64,000 nt of DNA, taken from positions 2,999,001 through 3,063,000 of the forward strand of contig JAULSR010000001.1 of the NCBI GenBank assembly GCA_030512295.1, read 5' to 3'. The DNA is from Bombardia bombarda. Taxonomy: Eukaryota; Ascomycota; Sordariomycetes; Sordariales; Lasiosphaeriaceae. Below, piece after piece: positions 34,005 through 42,645 of the stretch. Position 1 is the first letter of the stretch. Each line of letters begins with the position of its first letter. A program made the position numbers and the translations under genes. A model generated the notes under the pieces. The model was not told the DNA's origin and did no database searches. It worked only from the letters and a program-made list of their open reading frames with translations.

Positions 34005-35212
34005 TAAGAGAGAGTCGTTTGAGTTGACGCCACAAGAGCGGAAAAGTGGCCCGAGCAAGAACCCCAAGATCGAGAGATACGTTCTGGGCGGCTTTGCTCT
34101 TCGTCATGGACCCGCGCCGTCTGAAAGATATTACAGACAACACCGGTTCCTGCCAGATGGAACGCCAGTGAAAGGCGGTAGCGGGTACGAGATCATGGAG
34201 TGTGATGCGGAGAAGGCTTTCATGGTGGTCTCTCAAATTTCTGCTCAACCCAACAGATGGACTTTTCTTCCCATATGCTATGACGCTATTCAGTGACGTG
34301 TCCCGTCTGGCTGAATGTTTTGACATTTTAAGCCGCATTTGGTCCCCCGATGAGCTTGCAAGAGTGGCGGATGATATTGGCGATTCACGAGTATATTTGC
34401 GGCTCATATCTAAGGATGCTCTGAGACACTTCCTCGATAACAGCAAAATCGACTGGGATGAGCATGACTTCGAGCAGATGGCGAGTCAATTTCTCACACA
34501 TTGGCCACAGGAGGACAAGCTCCGCACCGGCCATATCACAGCTATCAAGGCTCAGCTTGTTCGCTCCGGCATCGTGGTACCATATCGGCTTTTGCGCCCT
34601 TTCATCCTCGAGACAGTCTACAACATCAGCTTGAATGAAGTGAACGGCACCGGCGGACAGGGGTGCGTGGTTGCCCCTTCGTTGAACACGGTGAAACGAG
34701 TAACGGAAGGTGCTTCTTCAGTCTGAAACCCGAGCGAGGATGACTACAAACATCCGGTTGGTCTTCTATCAACCTTGGGTAACTTTACTCGGGATCTGGA
34801 AGCATTCGGCAATCATATCAAGCAGGGCAACACGATTGCAGTGCACGACGCGTGAACAACTCACAACAGCTCGCTGAATGAACGCTTCCATGAGCTGTTT
34901 GCGGTGGCCAGTAACGAATGGAAGCTATCTCGCTCAAAGCTCGTGGGTCTAATAGAATGCCATCCTTTCGCTTCATCCTCATCAGGTATTTTCTCGAGAC
35001 AAAAACAGCACAAAGTCGTCATACTACCTGACTTTTCTACATTCCAGTCAATCAACGACCAGCACAAATTGAGGCTCGTCCAGACTGGACAGTCTCGCTG
35101 CCCCTTATTCTATTTCACTCCATTGAATTCCGTTTTATTTCTTTCTTTAGTCTCTGGGGAACTGGGGAATGCGATGATTTGGGTTTCTACCACAGCGCTT
35201 TCGACAGATTAA
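33961..35212 (+). pseudogene. Unknown gene; long frame interrupted by two TGA codons
   Basis: A candidate acceptor (CGTAGCAG, ending 33960) opens a frame reading SQKRDAAAFILKGDKRESFE and RYVLGGFALRHGPAPSERYY. An intron 34178-34256 (GTAGCG...TGCTCAACC...CAACAG) joins KG to DGLFFPYAMTLFSDVSRLAE, continuing DELARVADDIGDSRVYLRLI and SKDALRHFLDNSKIDWDEHD. This frame meets TGA at 34724-34726 and again at 34853-34855. It nevertheless stays open and protein-like between them (EDDYKHPVGLLSTLGNFTRD) and after them (NERFHELFAVASNEWKLS) to about 35212. No start codon is secure and I do not recognise a family. It could be a gene with nonsense mutations, a gene ending at 34726, or a readthrough gene. Confidence 0.4.
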
Positions 35213-35851
35213 TGTATTCGATTAGTTTTAGAAACGATATTATAATACAAAACGTTGATATTTCTCGTATTTAGGTGCTTATTTCATTCGGTGCTCTCTT
35301 ACTTGCCTGATCTGAGCGCTGGTTCGCTCCTTCCCTCCACAACCCTCTTGCTGCCGAACCAGAGTCCTCGCCATTTTTTCTCGTCCCACTTTCACCCAAT
35401 GGTCGGGAAGCATGTAACCGATGTCGGCTTCGACCGTATAAGCAGAACGTCAGAAGTATACTCTCTGAGAAGGAGCTACCTACTTGCAAAGGTCCGAATC
35501 ATCTCATCTCCAGTTTTAAGGTCCGGTCTATTATGACGATACATTCATAACCTGCTCCATTCACAGAGTCAGTTCAAATTCATCATCAATATTCACCTTT
35601 CCCGCTTTCAATTCTTTCGGCCAGAAAACTCCACAACCTCATACTCCCACTCCTCACCAGCAACCGGCAGGTTTTGGATGTGATTCGCTCTTCGAACACA
35701 CGGAGACGTTCATTTCTTGCACGGTTTCAATTCTTCCCTTCACTTTAAGTTTCACTGATCGTCACATGGTATTGTGATCTCTAAAAATCAGATTCGCCAT
35801 CTCCCTTCTTCCCTCTCCAGCAAATCGTGGATTTTCCGACTCCAGTTCGCC
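35213..35851. promoter_or_regulatory. Spacer / promoter of the coiled-coil orphan gene
   Basis: The 640-bp spacer is rich in TTTC and CTCC tracts before the ATG at 35852, which fits a fungal promoter and leader. No other feature is seen. Confidence 0.4.
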
Positions 35852-37531
35852 ATGCCAACCACAGACACAGATATACCCCGCCAAAAGGAGCCAGCCCTTT
35901 ACAGTCTCATTGCTTATTTTGATGATTGGAGCTCCGGAATTTACTCTCGCCATATCCTCCGGCCGGATTTGACCAGATGGCTCACGACAAACGACGCGGT
36001 GAATTTGGAAATATTGCCGGCGGGTCAGTTCCTCTACCACGGAAGATATTTCCAAACATGTATCCACGCCTACAAAGTATTCCGACCACAGAAAGATACA
36101 GTCAACAAAGCATATAATGTCAAGGTCTCTGACATCTACGATTGGATCGAAAAGACAAATCACCGATTCTTGAATCATGAAGGACAGAGAAGAGACACCG
36201 ATCACAAGGTCGAGCAAGTGGAAATCCAGGGCTCTGTACCTTTTATCCGCAGCAGACATCAGGGAATCTGGAGGTTGTGTTCAAGGGATCTCGAATCGCC
36301 AACAAATTTGGCGCCGTTATCCAAACCCGAAAAGCAGCATAGAGAAGTAACGAGGTCAAACTCAAAAACCGAAGCATCATCATCAATCCCGACACATACG
36401 CCATCAAAGCGTCCCGCATCTCCTCCCAGTTCAGCACCATCTAAGAAGCCAAAGACAATTCCAGCACGAGCAAACGAGCCATTACCCAAGCAACCGGGGG
36501 AAAGCATCACAAACCCGAGAATGAATATTTCCCAGGCCTCAAAAGGGCCTTCTGATGCCTATGTTCCTAGGTATGAGAATATCAGAATTGGAGAGCTTGA
36601 GAGTCGCGTCAAGCAGCTCGAGGCAAAGCTTATGGAAAGTTTGCAGAGAAAAGAAGTCATCGAAGAGATGAAATCTCAACTGAAGAATCTGCAGGATCAA
36701 AGGAAAGAGCAGGATCGGTCACACCACAACAAGGTCTGTGCCTTGGAAAACAACTTGAAGACTTTGGCCAAGTTTCAAGATGAGATTAAGAAAGCAAATG
36801 ACAAACGATTCCAGAGTCTTTCTGCTACAGCGGCAGAGCTGATAAACAAGTATCGAGAGGAGGCGAACACGCATGCTGAGAAGTACAACCAAGACATGCG
36901 AGACAGCTTCAAGCAGATGGTCGACAAAGCCTCTCAGGACATACAGAACAAAGCGACGAAGCTAACCAAGTCCCAAAAGGAACTTCGGGAGTCAACCAGC
37001 AAGAACTTTGACGGTATGCGCGACGAGCTCAAACAGTATATTGTCGATACCGTGAAGGCCCAAAAACCCCGGCAACAATATTTCGGTATAGCACCCTTGA
37101 CTAAGATCGAAGACGGAGCCCCACAACAGGGAGCGCAAAAAATGCAACTTGGATCACAACCTCAGCCAGACCAACAGAGCCCTCACCAACCAATGTCCAT
37201 AAACTCCACTGGTTCCGCACGGCCGCCCATCCAGGGAAGCCCCTCTCCGGCTGGATATCCAGAAGTCTCGGGCTTTCCCCAGGCCCAATTGCCACCCGGC
37301 GGCTTCATACAGCAGCCACATCTCATGGCCCAGCAGCCGCCTGTGTTCTTGCCCAGCCAATTTCCAACTCATGAGATGCCGAACCACGCACAGATGCCGG
37401 GTTACATACAGCTACAGCCCATTTACGTTCAAGCCCCAGGACATCAAAACCAGCAATTCTACCAGGTTCAGCCAGGCTTTCATCATCCCCAGGGCTCCCA
37501 GAATCAACACCAACCCGGCCATCAGCAGTAA
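35852..37531 (+). CDS. Unrecognised coiled-coil protein with P/Q-rich tail
   Basis: Single exon of 559 aa. I start at ATG 35852 (MPTTDTDIPRQKEPALYSLI), the first ATG in frame; the frame is open upstream to 35774 without another. Residues about 12-120 look globular (YFDDWSSGIYSRHILRPDLT, FLYHGRYFQTCIHAYKVF). Residues about 180-235 are Ser/Pro/Lys-rich with a nuclear-signal-like KKPKTIPAR. Residues about 245-400 are a long coiled coil (LESRVKQLEAKLMESLQRKE, heptad-spaced Leu). Residues about 415-559 are extremely Pro/Gln/Gly-rich, of the low-complexity, condensate-prone type. I do not recognise the N-terminal domain. It has no intron, unlike most neighbours. It lies in the orphan-gene island. 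Confidence 0.65.
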   Translation: MPTTDTDIPRQKEPALYSLIAYFDDWSSGIYSRHILRPDLTRWLTTNDAVNLEILPAGQFLYHGRYFQTCIHAYKVFRPQKDTVNKAYNVKVSDIYDWIEKTNHRFLNHEGQRRDTDHKVEQVEIQGSVPFIRSRHQGIWRLCSRDLESPTNLAPLSKPEKQHREVTRSNSKTEASSSIPTHTPSKRPASPPSSAPSKKPKTIPARANEPLPKQPGESITNPRMNISQASKGPSDAYVPRYENIRIGELESRVKQLEAKLMESLQRKEVIEEMKSQLKNLQDQRKEQDRSHHNKVCALENNLKTLAKFQDEIKKANDKRFQSLSATAAELINKYREEANTHAEKYNQDMRDSFKQMVDKASQDIQNKATKLTKSQKELRESTSKNFDGMRDELKQYIVDTVKAQKPRQQYFGIAPLTKIEDGAPQQGAQKMQLGSQPQPDQQSPHQPMSINSTGSARPPIQGSPSPAGYPEVSGFPQAQLPPGGFIQQPHLMAQQPPVFLPSQFPTHEMPNHAQMPGYIQLQPIYVQAPGHQNQQFYQVQPGFHHPQGSQNQHQPGHQQ

Positions 37532-38306
37532 ACGGTGCACTATGGCAGCAATTTCCGTACAAGGACTTACAAAATGTATGACTGATGGTCAGTATGGGAT
37601 GCTCAGCATAGTTGGCCACACGGTTGCTAATTGATGCCCCTATGAACGCACCCACGGAAATTTTCTTTAGTTTCACTGATTTCATGCATGTATGTCAACT
37701 CATCACTAGCAGGGAGGAGCAGAAGACAGTTCTAGTCTCGATAACCTTGAAGGGAAGGAGAAAATAGATGATGCTAGTATTCTAAGTGAAGATTGAGAGG
37801 CTTGGTTAAGGTCTACACAGTCTGATATGACGTCCGAGCCTTATCTGGAAGTCATCAGGAGGTAGTTTAAAGCAAAAAGGAGTTCTAAGGCGACCAAGAT
37901 GGTTGCTTGCATTGATGCTCTTCTGGAATATGCTATGGAGATGGCAGGACTGTTGATACTTTGGGGAGAATCTCTGAGTAGTATGGCTGGGGTTAACACA
38001 TTTTCGAGAGACTGGATTTTGCTTAATCGCTTTATCGAGCTCAGCATATTAAATAAGAACCTAGGTAGTCTTCTTAGTAGAATGAAGTTCGCTTACACAA
38101 TTATCCTTTGCTGGCATGACACGGCGGTGATTGGTGCATCTATGTCATTTTTCACAAGTGATATATGTCCATGAAGAGGCAAGAGGCAATAATATTTCCA
38201 CCACACCAAGAGACACCACACCAAGAAGGCATGAAACAACCGAATCATACAATGGCGCTGCGGATTGAAACTACCTGAATGTTTATAAAAAGTAAGTACA
38301 ACGCTT
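37532..38306. other. Intergenic region between convergent orphan genes
   Basis: About 775 bp, relatively AT-rich, between the coiled-coil gene and the Gly-X-X membrane protein. No feature is recognised. Confidence 0.5.
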
Positions 38307-39056
38307 TCAGATTCCATAATCCATAACCAATGCGATGATGAACAATCCAACAAACACCATGCACCAAGTTCCATCCCTCGCTTTCTCCATATCCCGTGTC
38401 AATGGTCCCCCATCTTTAAATGCACCTACACCCGCAACAGCCAGTACTAGGATAAACAGGATCTTCCACATCCATGGCCTCTGGTACATGTTCCGGTACA
38501 TGTTCCGGTTCATTTTCCGATCCATTTTCCGATCCATTTTCCGGATGCATTGTATCAATTGTTCCAGCCCTTTTGCGCCCAGGCTGTTGCCCCAGTTGCC
38601 CCAGCTGCCCCAGTTGCCCCAGCTGCCCAAGTTGCCCCAGCTGCCCCAGCTGCCCCGGCTGCCCCGATTGCCCCGATTGCCCTGATTGCCCTGGCTGCCC
38701 CGATTGCCCCGATTGCCCCGATTGCCCCGGTTGCCCCGGTTGCCCCGGCTGCCCCGGCTGCCCCGGCTGTCCCGGTTGTCCCTGTTGCCCCTGTTGCCCC
38801 GGTTGTCCCGGTTGCCCCGGTTGTCCCTGTTGCCCCTCCTGCTGTCCCCCGGCTGCTGCTCTTCATTTTCATCAAGAACACCATCAACACCAACACCAGC
38901 GCGATTCGGGTTTCTGTCAAAAAAGATTATACCGGGAGTGCCTCTGTAATTGATTGCCTGTGCTGGTGCATAAAAGGTTTGCTTGGCAGAATGTTTGGCA
39001 GTAGCAGTCATGAACAAATATTCCACCCACTCGAACTCTTTCCTCTTTTCATCCAT
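38307..39056 (-). CDS. Membrane protein with collagen-like Gly-X-X triplet domain (orphan)
   Basis: 249 aa from ATG 39056. Residues 1-74 are non-repetitive (MDEKRKEFEWVEYLF..., TPGIIFFDRNPNR). Residues 75-158 are 28 uninterrupted triplets of the form (G/D)-(N/S)-(R/Q/W). The first 20 end in Arg or Gln; the last eight switch mostly to Trp (one ends in Leu, the last in Ser). Residues about 170-190 hold a tetrapeptide repeat (KMDR, KMNR, NMYR). Two hydrophobic segments follow: KILFILVLAVAGVGAF (198-213) and one covering the last 19 residues. The repeat is open in all frames because of its 9-bp period. I chose this frame because both flanks read as protein. The start overlaps the 3' end of the CCHC gene by 49 nt. 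No family is recognised. Confidence 0.5.
   Translation of the reverse strand: MDEKRKEFEWVEYLFMTATAKHSAKQTFYAPAQAINYRGTPGIIFFDRNPNRAGVGVDGVLDENEEQQPGDSRRGNRDNRGNRDNRGNRGNRDNRDSRGSRGSRGNRGNRGNRGNRGNRGSQGNQGNRGNRGSRGSWGSWGNLGSWGNWGSWGNWGNSLGAKGLEQLIQCIRKMDRKMDRKMNRNMYRNMYQRPWMWKILFILVLAVAGVGAFKDGGPLTRDMEKARDGTWCMVFVGLFIIALVMDYGI
38583..38834. repeat. 9-bp periodic minisatellite (28 units)
   Basis: Twenty-eight near-identical 9-bp units (plus-strand form CCCCGGTTG and variants) encode the Gly-X-X triplets of the minus-strand orphan gene. Units drift in blocks (GTTGCCCCG, CTGCCCCAG, CTGTCCCGG), which indicates expansion by slippage or unequal exchange. Confidence 0.9.
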
Positions 39057-39859
39057 ATATATTCTTGCAATCCCCCCACCCGTTTAAACCTGATCACCAT
39101 CAGCATTGTCTGTTCTGCCGGTCCACCATGAAGCTTGAGTTGAATAGTGTCGTTCAGAACTTGGTAGATCAACTCGGCTTCATCCGCCTCAGCTCGGAGT
39201 TCTTTGTATCGCCTTTCTAGATCTGCCAGGTCGTCGGGGTTGAAGGTCGGCTCTGCCTCATGTGCCAACACATATAGCCTGTCACATATGGGAGCCACCT
39301 GCGCATATCTAGCCACCCCTTCTTCGTTCAATTTTCTAAACTTCCCCAAAGAAGTTTCGTGTGCAAGTGAGTCGAGCGAGTGGAACATGTCAGTCGTCAT
39401 GACTGATCGAGGAGGCTTTTCGGGGGGCGGAGTACTCTTTTTAGTTCGGGAGGTTTTTCGGGTGGGTTTCACGCTCAAGGGTGAAGTTTGGGATGCAGTT
39501 CGGCGTTGGAGAGCCTGCGTGTATGCTAATGAGATCTATTTCGGATCGTTTAGCAAGGTGGGACCTATAGGAAGCTTCCTCTTTGACGAGGATTTAACAC
39601 TAACACGGGGCTTCGCGTTGCCTAGACCTTTGAAGGTTGGACAGTCGGCCTTGTCATGTCCAACTTTTATGCAATAACCGCACCGCGGCCTGAAGGAAAC
39701 TTTCGAAACTTTGGGCGCCGCCGCATCAACCGGCGGATCAACTAGCGAGGGAAATGAGGGAGTGGCTGGTGATAATTCAGGAGTCGGTAATGACGCAAAA
39801 GGATTCGGGACCGGTGGGGGTCCTGGAGAAGGACTTTCTTGGTCCTTTGGGTCTGACAT
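39008..39859 (-). CDS. CCHC zinc-knuckle protein (orphan)
   Basis: Proposed exons are 39859-39605 and 39535-39008, 260 aa. The intron 39604-39536 has a GTTAGT donor, a TTGCTAAACG branch site and an AAATAG acceptor. The frame is the same on both sides, and without splicing a single TAG stops it. An alternative acceptor at CGCAG 21 nt further also keeps frame. Residues about 1-55 are Pro/Ser-rich. A zinc knuckle CGYCIKVGHDKADC (CX2CX4HX4C) lies near residues 60-73. A basic linker (KPTRKTSRTKK) precedes a helical domain (DLERRYKELRAEADEAELIY). CCHC knuckles bind single-stranded nucleic acid. Placement near the N-terminus and the absence of pol argue against a retrotransposon Gag. Confidence 0.5.
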
Positions 39860-40710
39860 TATGGTGATGGTAGAACAATATCCATGTACAGCAGATCTCA
39901 CCTGGATTCTGGATTAACGAGAGTAATGGCTCCTAGTTGTAGTCTCAAAAGAAGTGGTAAGTAACTGATACCTGATGACAATTTTTTAGCAGTGATGTGA
40001 TGCTGATGTGTGGTCTTGATGGGAGAATGTCAGTTAAACAAATGGACATCCAGAAATCTGGATTCAACGCAGATGGTTTAATCAAGTAGTTGCGATCCAG
40101 GTGGTCTTGCTTGACGGTGGCCATGTTTGCGGGAGCCACGTTTGTGGTTTTGTTTACTTCGGAAGGTACGAGGGAGAGAAAGTATGAAGAGAGAAGATGG
40201 GAGGGAAAGATACTGCCTTGAGAAGCTCATATTCTGGAAACGGTATTCATGGCAGCACGAGATAATGAATGCATTTTCTTTGCTTTTATCACGAGACTTA
40301 TATGATTACACGGGCTTCCTCAATAAGTGCGCCAATTTGACTGTCCATCCACTAGAATCAATGCCTGTAGGGCTCTTATTATTTTCTAGAAAACCCATAT
40401 TTTGAAATCCTTGCCGTCAACAGAGCTCAATCTGGCTATCAATATTAAAAATGTTGTTGACTTTTATGCTGGACAGATATAGGGGTTGGTTGAAATTGAG
40501 GAAAGGGGCGGTAGGGGGGAGTGAGTGCCATACACAGATCACTAGGTGGTCCATGCACCAACCACCATCCCAGTCCCAGGTCTCCAGGCCTCAAGTCCCC
40601 TGTTCCTCATTCCTAGCTCGCCTCCATCATCCAACACCCCCCCGCGCGCTCTCCACCAAACATCTCGCCATGCTCCCACCCATATAAACACTGTAACCTC
40701 GCTCCCGACC
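39860..40710. promoter_or_regulatory. Divergent region CCHC gene / DUF1279 gene
   Basis: The 850-bp spacer has an AT-rich middle (40,240-40,450) and a C-rich stretch before the ATG at 40711. The DUF1279 frame is open upstream to 40546 but has no ATG there, so I treat that part as 5' UTR. Confidence 0.45.
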
Positions 40711-41502
40711 ATGCGATCCCGCCAACTGATCTCCCAGTCCCGAGCCTGGGCATCCCAACCCGCCCGTCCAATTCGACGAATGTCCAGATCACCCACGGCG
40801 GGGGGATCGTCGCGGTCTCAGTCGTCCCGGTCCACGAAGCCAAACAGCAGCACAACAGCCCGCAAATCCGATAGCCCAATACCAGACTCAATCCCAAAGC
40901 CCAAGCCGAAACCAGAAGCAGGAGAAGCAGGAGAAGCAGAACGCGTGCAGCGCATCATCAACAAGCTGCCCGCCTACCTCAAGACGTACGCCACCAGGTT
41001 TAAGGTCGCGCCCGTTCAGCACTTGGTGACCTTTCTGGTCCTGCACGAGGTCACGGCTATCGTGCCCCTGGTGGGCCTGTTTGGGCTGTTCCACTACACG
41101 AACGTCGCGCCGATCGGCAAGGTCATGGAGTATTACGGGGACTATGTGCGCGAGGGCGTCGCGAGGGCGGAGCGCTACTTTACTAAGAAGGGCTGGTTTG
41201 GCTTTGGGGAGGGGGAGGGGGAGGAGGCTGGTGTGATGACGGCGGATGGTGGCAGCTGGCTGCCGCCTATCAACCTTGAGGATAGTGTTGAGGCGCAGAA
41301 TGACACTGTTCAGAGTAGGTGGGAGAGCGCGGATCCAAAGTACAAGATTGCGGTGGAGGTGGCGCTGGCGTATGGGCTGACCAAGGCGATGCTGCCGCTG
41401 AGGATTATGGTTTCGTTTTGGCTTACGCCGGGGGTGGTGAGGCTGTTTGCGGGTAGGTTGGAGGTGGTGAAGAGGTTTTTTACTGGGTCGCCGCCGAGGT
41501 GA
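40711..41502 (+). CDS. DUF1279 (FAM210-like) mitochondrial membrane protein
   Basis: Single exon of 263 aa. The start MRSRQLISQSRAWASQPARP is an Arg/Ser-rich, acid-free mitochondrial presequence. The conserved DUF1279 core follows at residues about 95-150: KTYATRFKVAPVQHLVTFLV, then a hydrophobic segment LHEVTAIVPLVGLFGLFHY and GDYVREGVARAERYF. A C-terminal helix pair (VEVALAYGLTKAMLPLRIMV) includes the second membrane-like segment. Relatives (FAM210, yeast Fmp10-like) sit in the mitochondrial inner membrane and affect mitochondrial translation or shape; no enzyme activity is known. A GEGEGEE insert lies near residue 170. The gene converges on the small DUF1115-like gene with 186 bp between stops. 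Confidence 0.85.
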   Translation: MRSRQLISQSRAWASQPARPIRRMSRSPTAGGSSRSQSSRSTKPNSSTTARKSDSPIPDSIPKPKPKPEAGEAGEAERVQRIINKLPAYLKTYATRFKVAPVQHLVTFLVLHEVTAIVPLVGLFGLFHYTNVAPIGKVMEYYGDYVREGVARAERYFTKKGWFGFGEGEGEEAGVMTADGGSWLPPINLEDSVEAQNDTVQSRWESADPKYKIAVEVALAYGLTKAMLPLRIMVSFWLTPGVVRLFAGRLEVVKRFFTGSPPR

Positions 41503-41688
41503 TTATTAGGTACTATCTGCCTACTTTAAGCACTTGGGTGATGAGTTCGGCGCATAGACCGACATCGGTATTCGCCTGCTCTCTGCTCTACGCGGAACTG
41601 GTCTTGTGCTCTATTCTACAAGCCAGTCATCTTGGCAAGAAAGACGACCAACAGACCCAACCCAGATCGATCCTCTCCCAGGAGGTCA

Positions 41689-42132
41689 TCACGCAAACTC
41701 CATGGCCCGCCTCCACCACTCCGCGATGCCTCTCCGCTCCATCTCGGAAGCAAAACTCTGAACGGCCTCGACCTCAAAGAGTCCCGCCTGTTCAGTCGAG
41801 CAAGCAGCAGCAGATGCAGGCCCAATCAGCTCTGGTTTCGTAGCCAGGTGAAAGTCCTTATAGCGCAGTCTCTGTAAAGAAGAAAAATACAGACCAGGTG
41901 GTTAATTGGGCGTGTATAGATAGACTGACTGTACATAACTGACTTGGACGGTGGAAACCCATTCGCGGACCGCCTCCTCGCTGCCCTTGCAGTACATGAT
42001 GCCCGGACAGCCTCCACTTCGGAGGAGGGCATAGCAGCCGTGCTTTCCAGCTGCCTTGCGCAGGGCCGCTACCTTTTTGCGCGAGGTGATGTGGTGGGTG
42101 CGAATCAAGGCATGGTATAGAGGCACCTGCAT
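41689..42132 (-). CDS. Small DUF1115-like protein (RWDD2/PRPF3 C-terminal fold)
   Basis: Exons are 42132-41944 and 41871-41689. The intron 41943-41872 (72 bp) has a GTCAGT donor and a TTTACAG acceptor and is phase 0. The product is 123 aa and corresponds to one compact domain. It reads THHITSRKKVAALRKAA, RSGGCPGIMYCKG and REWVSTVQ, then RLRYKDFHLATKPELIG after the splice, and ends EWWRRAMEFA. The pattern HHITS...G.PGI...EG...VREWV..V..LR.KD matches the DUF1115 domain as found at the C-terminus of RWDD2 and near PRPF3; stand-alone copies are common in fungi. The biochemical role is unknown. Confidence 0.75.
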
Positions 42133-42645
42133 TATGTGGTGTATTGAAAGATACTGTCAGGAAATCATAGTTGGCTGTTTAATTGGTTGATTGGTTGATG
42201 GGATGCCTGGAAGGAGCGAGCGAGTGAGCATGAAAAGGGAGGGACACCAGACCACGTGCCGACGTGTGTGCCAAGACCAAATTAGACCCACCAACCCACC
42301 CTTGTCGACTAGTGGACGACGCGCCCAGGCCGCTTCAGCCGCGCCTTCCTTTGTCAGTTGGGTGTATGAGTCTGAGTCAGTCGCAATAGCCTCAGCTGGG
42401 AGGCCAGGCAACTGTTCCTACTTCCTCACTAGCAGCACCATTTACTTTTTTTTTTATCGGGCTTCTTCGCCATCCCGTAATGTAGCTCGTTAAATGCTGC
42501 CTGCAGGAGCGATTCCATTTCTACTTTCCTAGTTGCTTACCTGGTGCTCATCAACTAAACATTCCCCCATTTCCTTTCAATCTTGGTCGTATTTTTGATC
42601 TCTTTCTCTCTCCGCGCACATGTATCTGCCGAGCGACCATCTGAC
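42133..42645. promoter_or_regulatory. Divergent region DUF1115-like / DNA ligase-like
   Basis: This 513-bp spacer between divergent starts presumably carries both promoters. It holds TTGATTGGTTGATTGG-type short repeats near 42,183 and TC-rich tracts before the ligase ATG at 42646. Confidence 0.45.

Noticed and set aside
38474..38953. Plus-strand frame encoding Cys-Pro-X repeats (CPSCPSCPGCPDC...)
   Set aside because: The 9-bp period leaves all frames open. The plus-strand flanks are low quality, whereas the minus-strand frame has a plausible start, tetrapeptide repeat and two membrane segments.
38550..39131. Plus-strand frame rich in APVAP repeats
   Set aside because: It is the other shadow of the same minisatellite. 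Its downstream part overlaps the CCHC gene antisense and shows no domain.
39008..39859. Retrotransposon Gag (CCHC knuckle)
   Set aside because: The knuckle is near the N-terminus, there is no protease, reverse transcriptase or LTR nearby, and the following frame is not pol.
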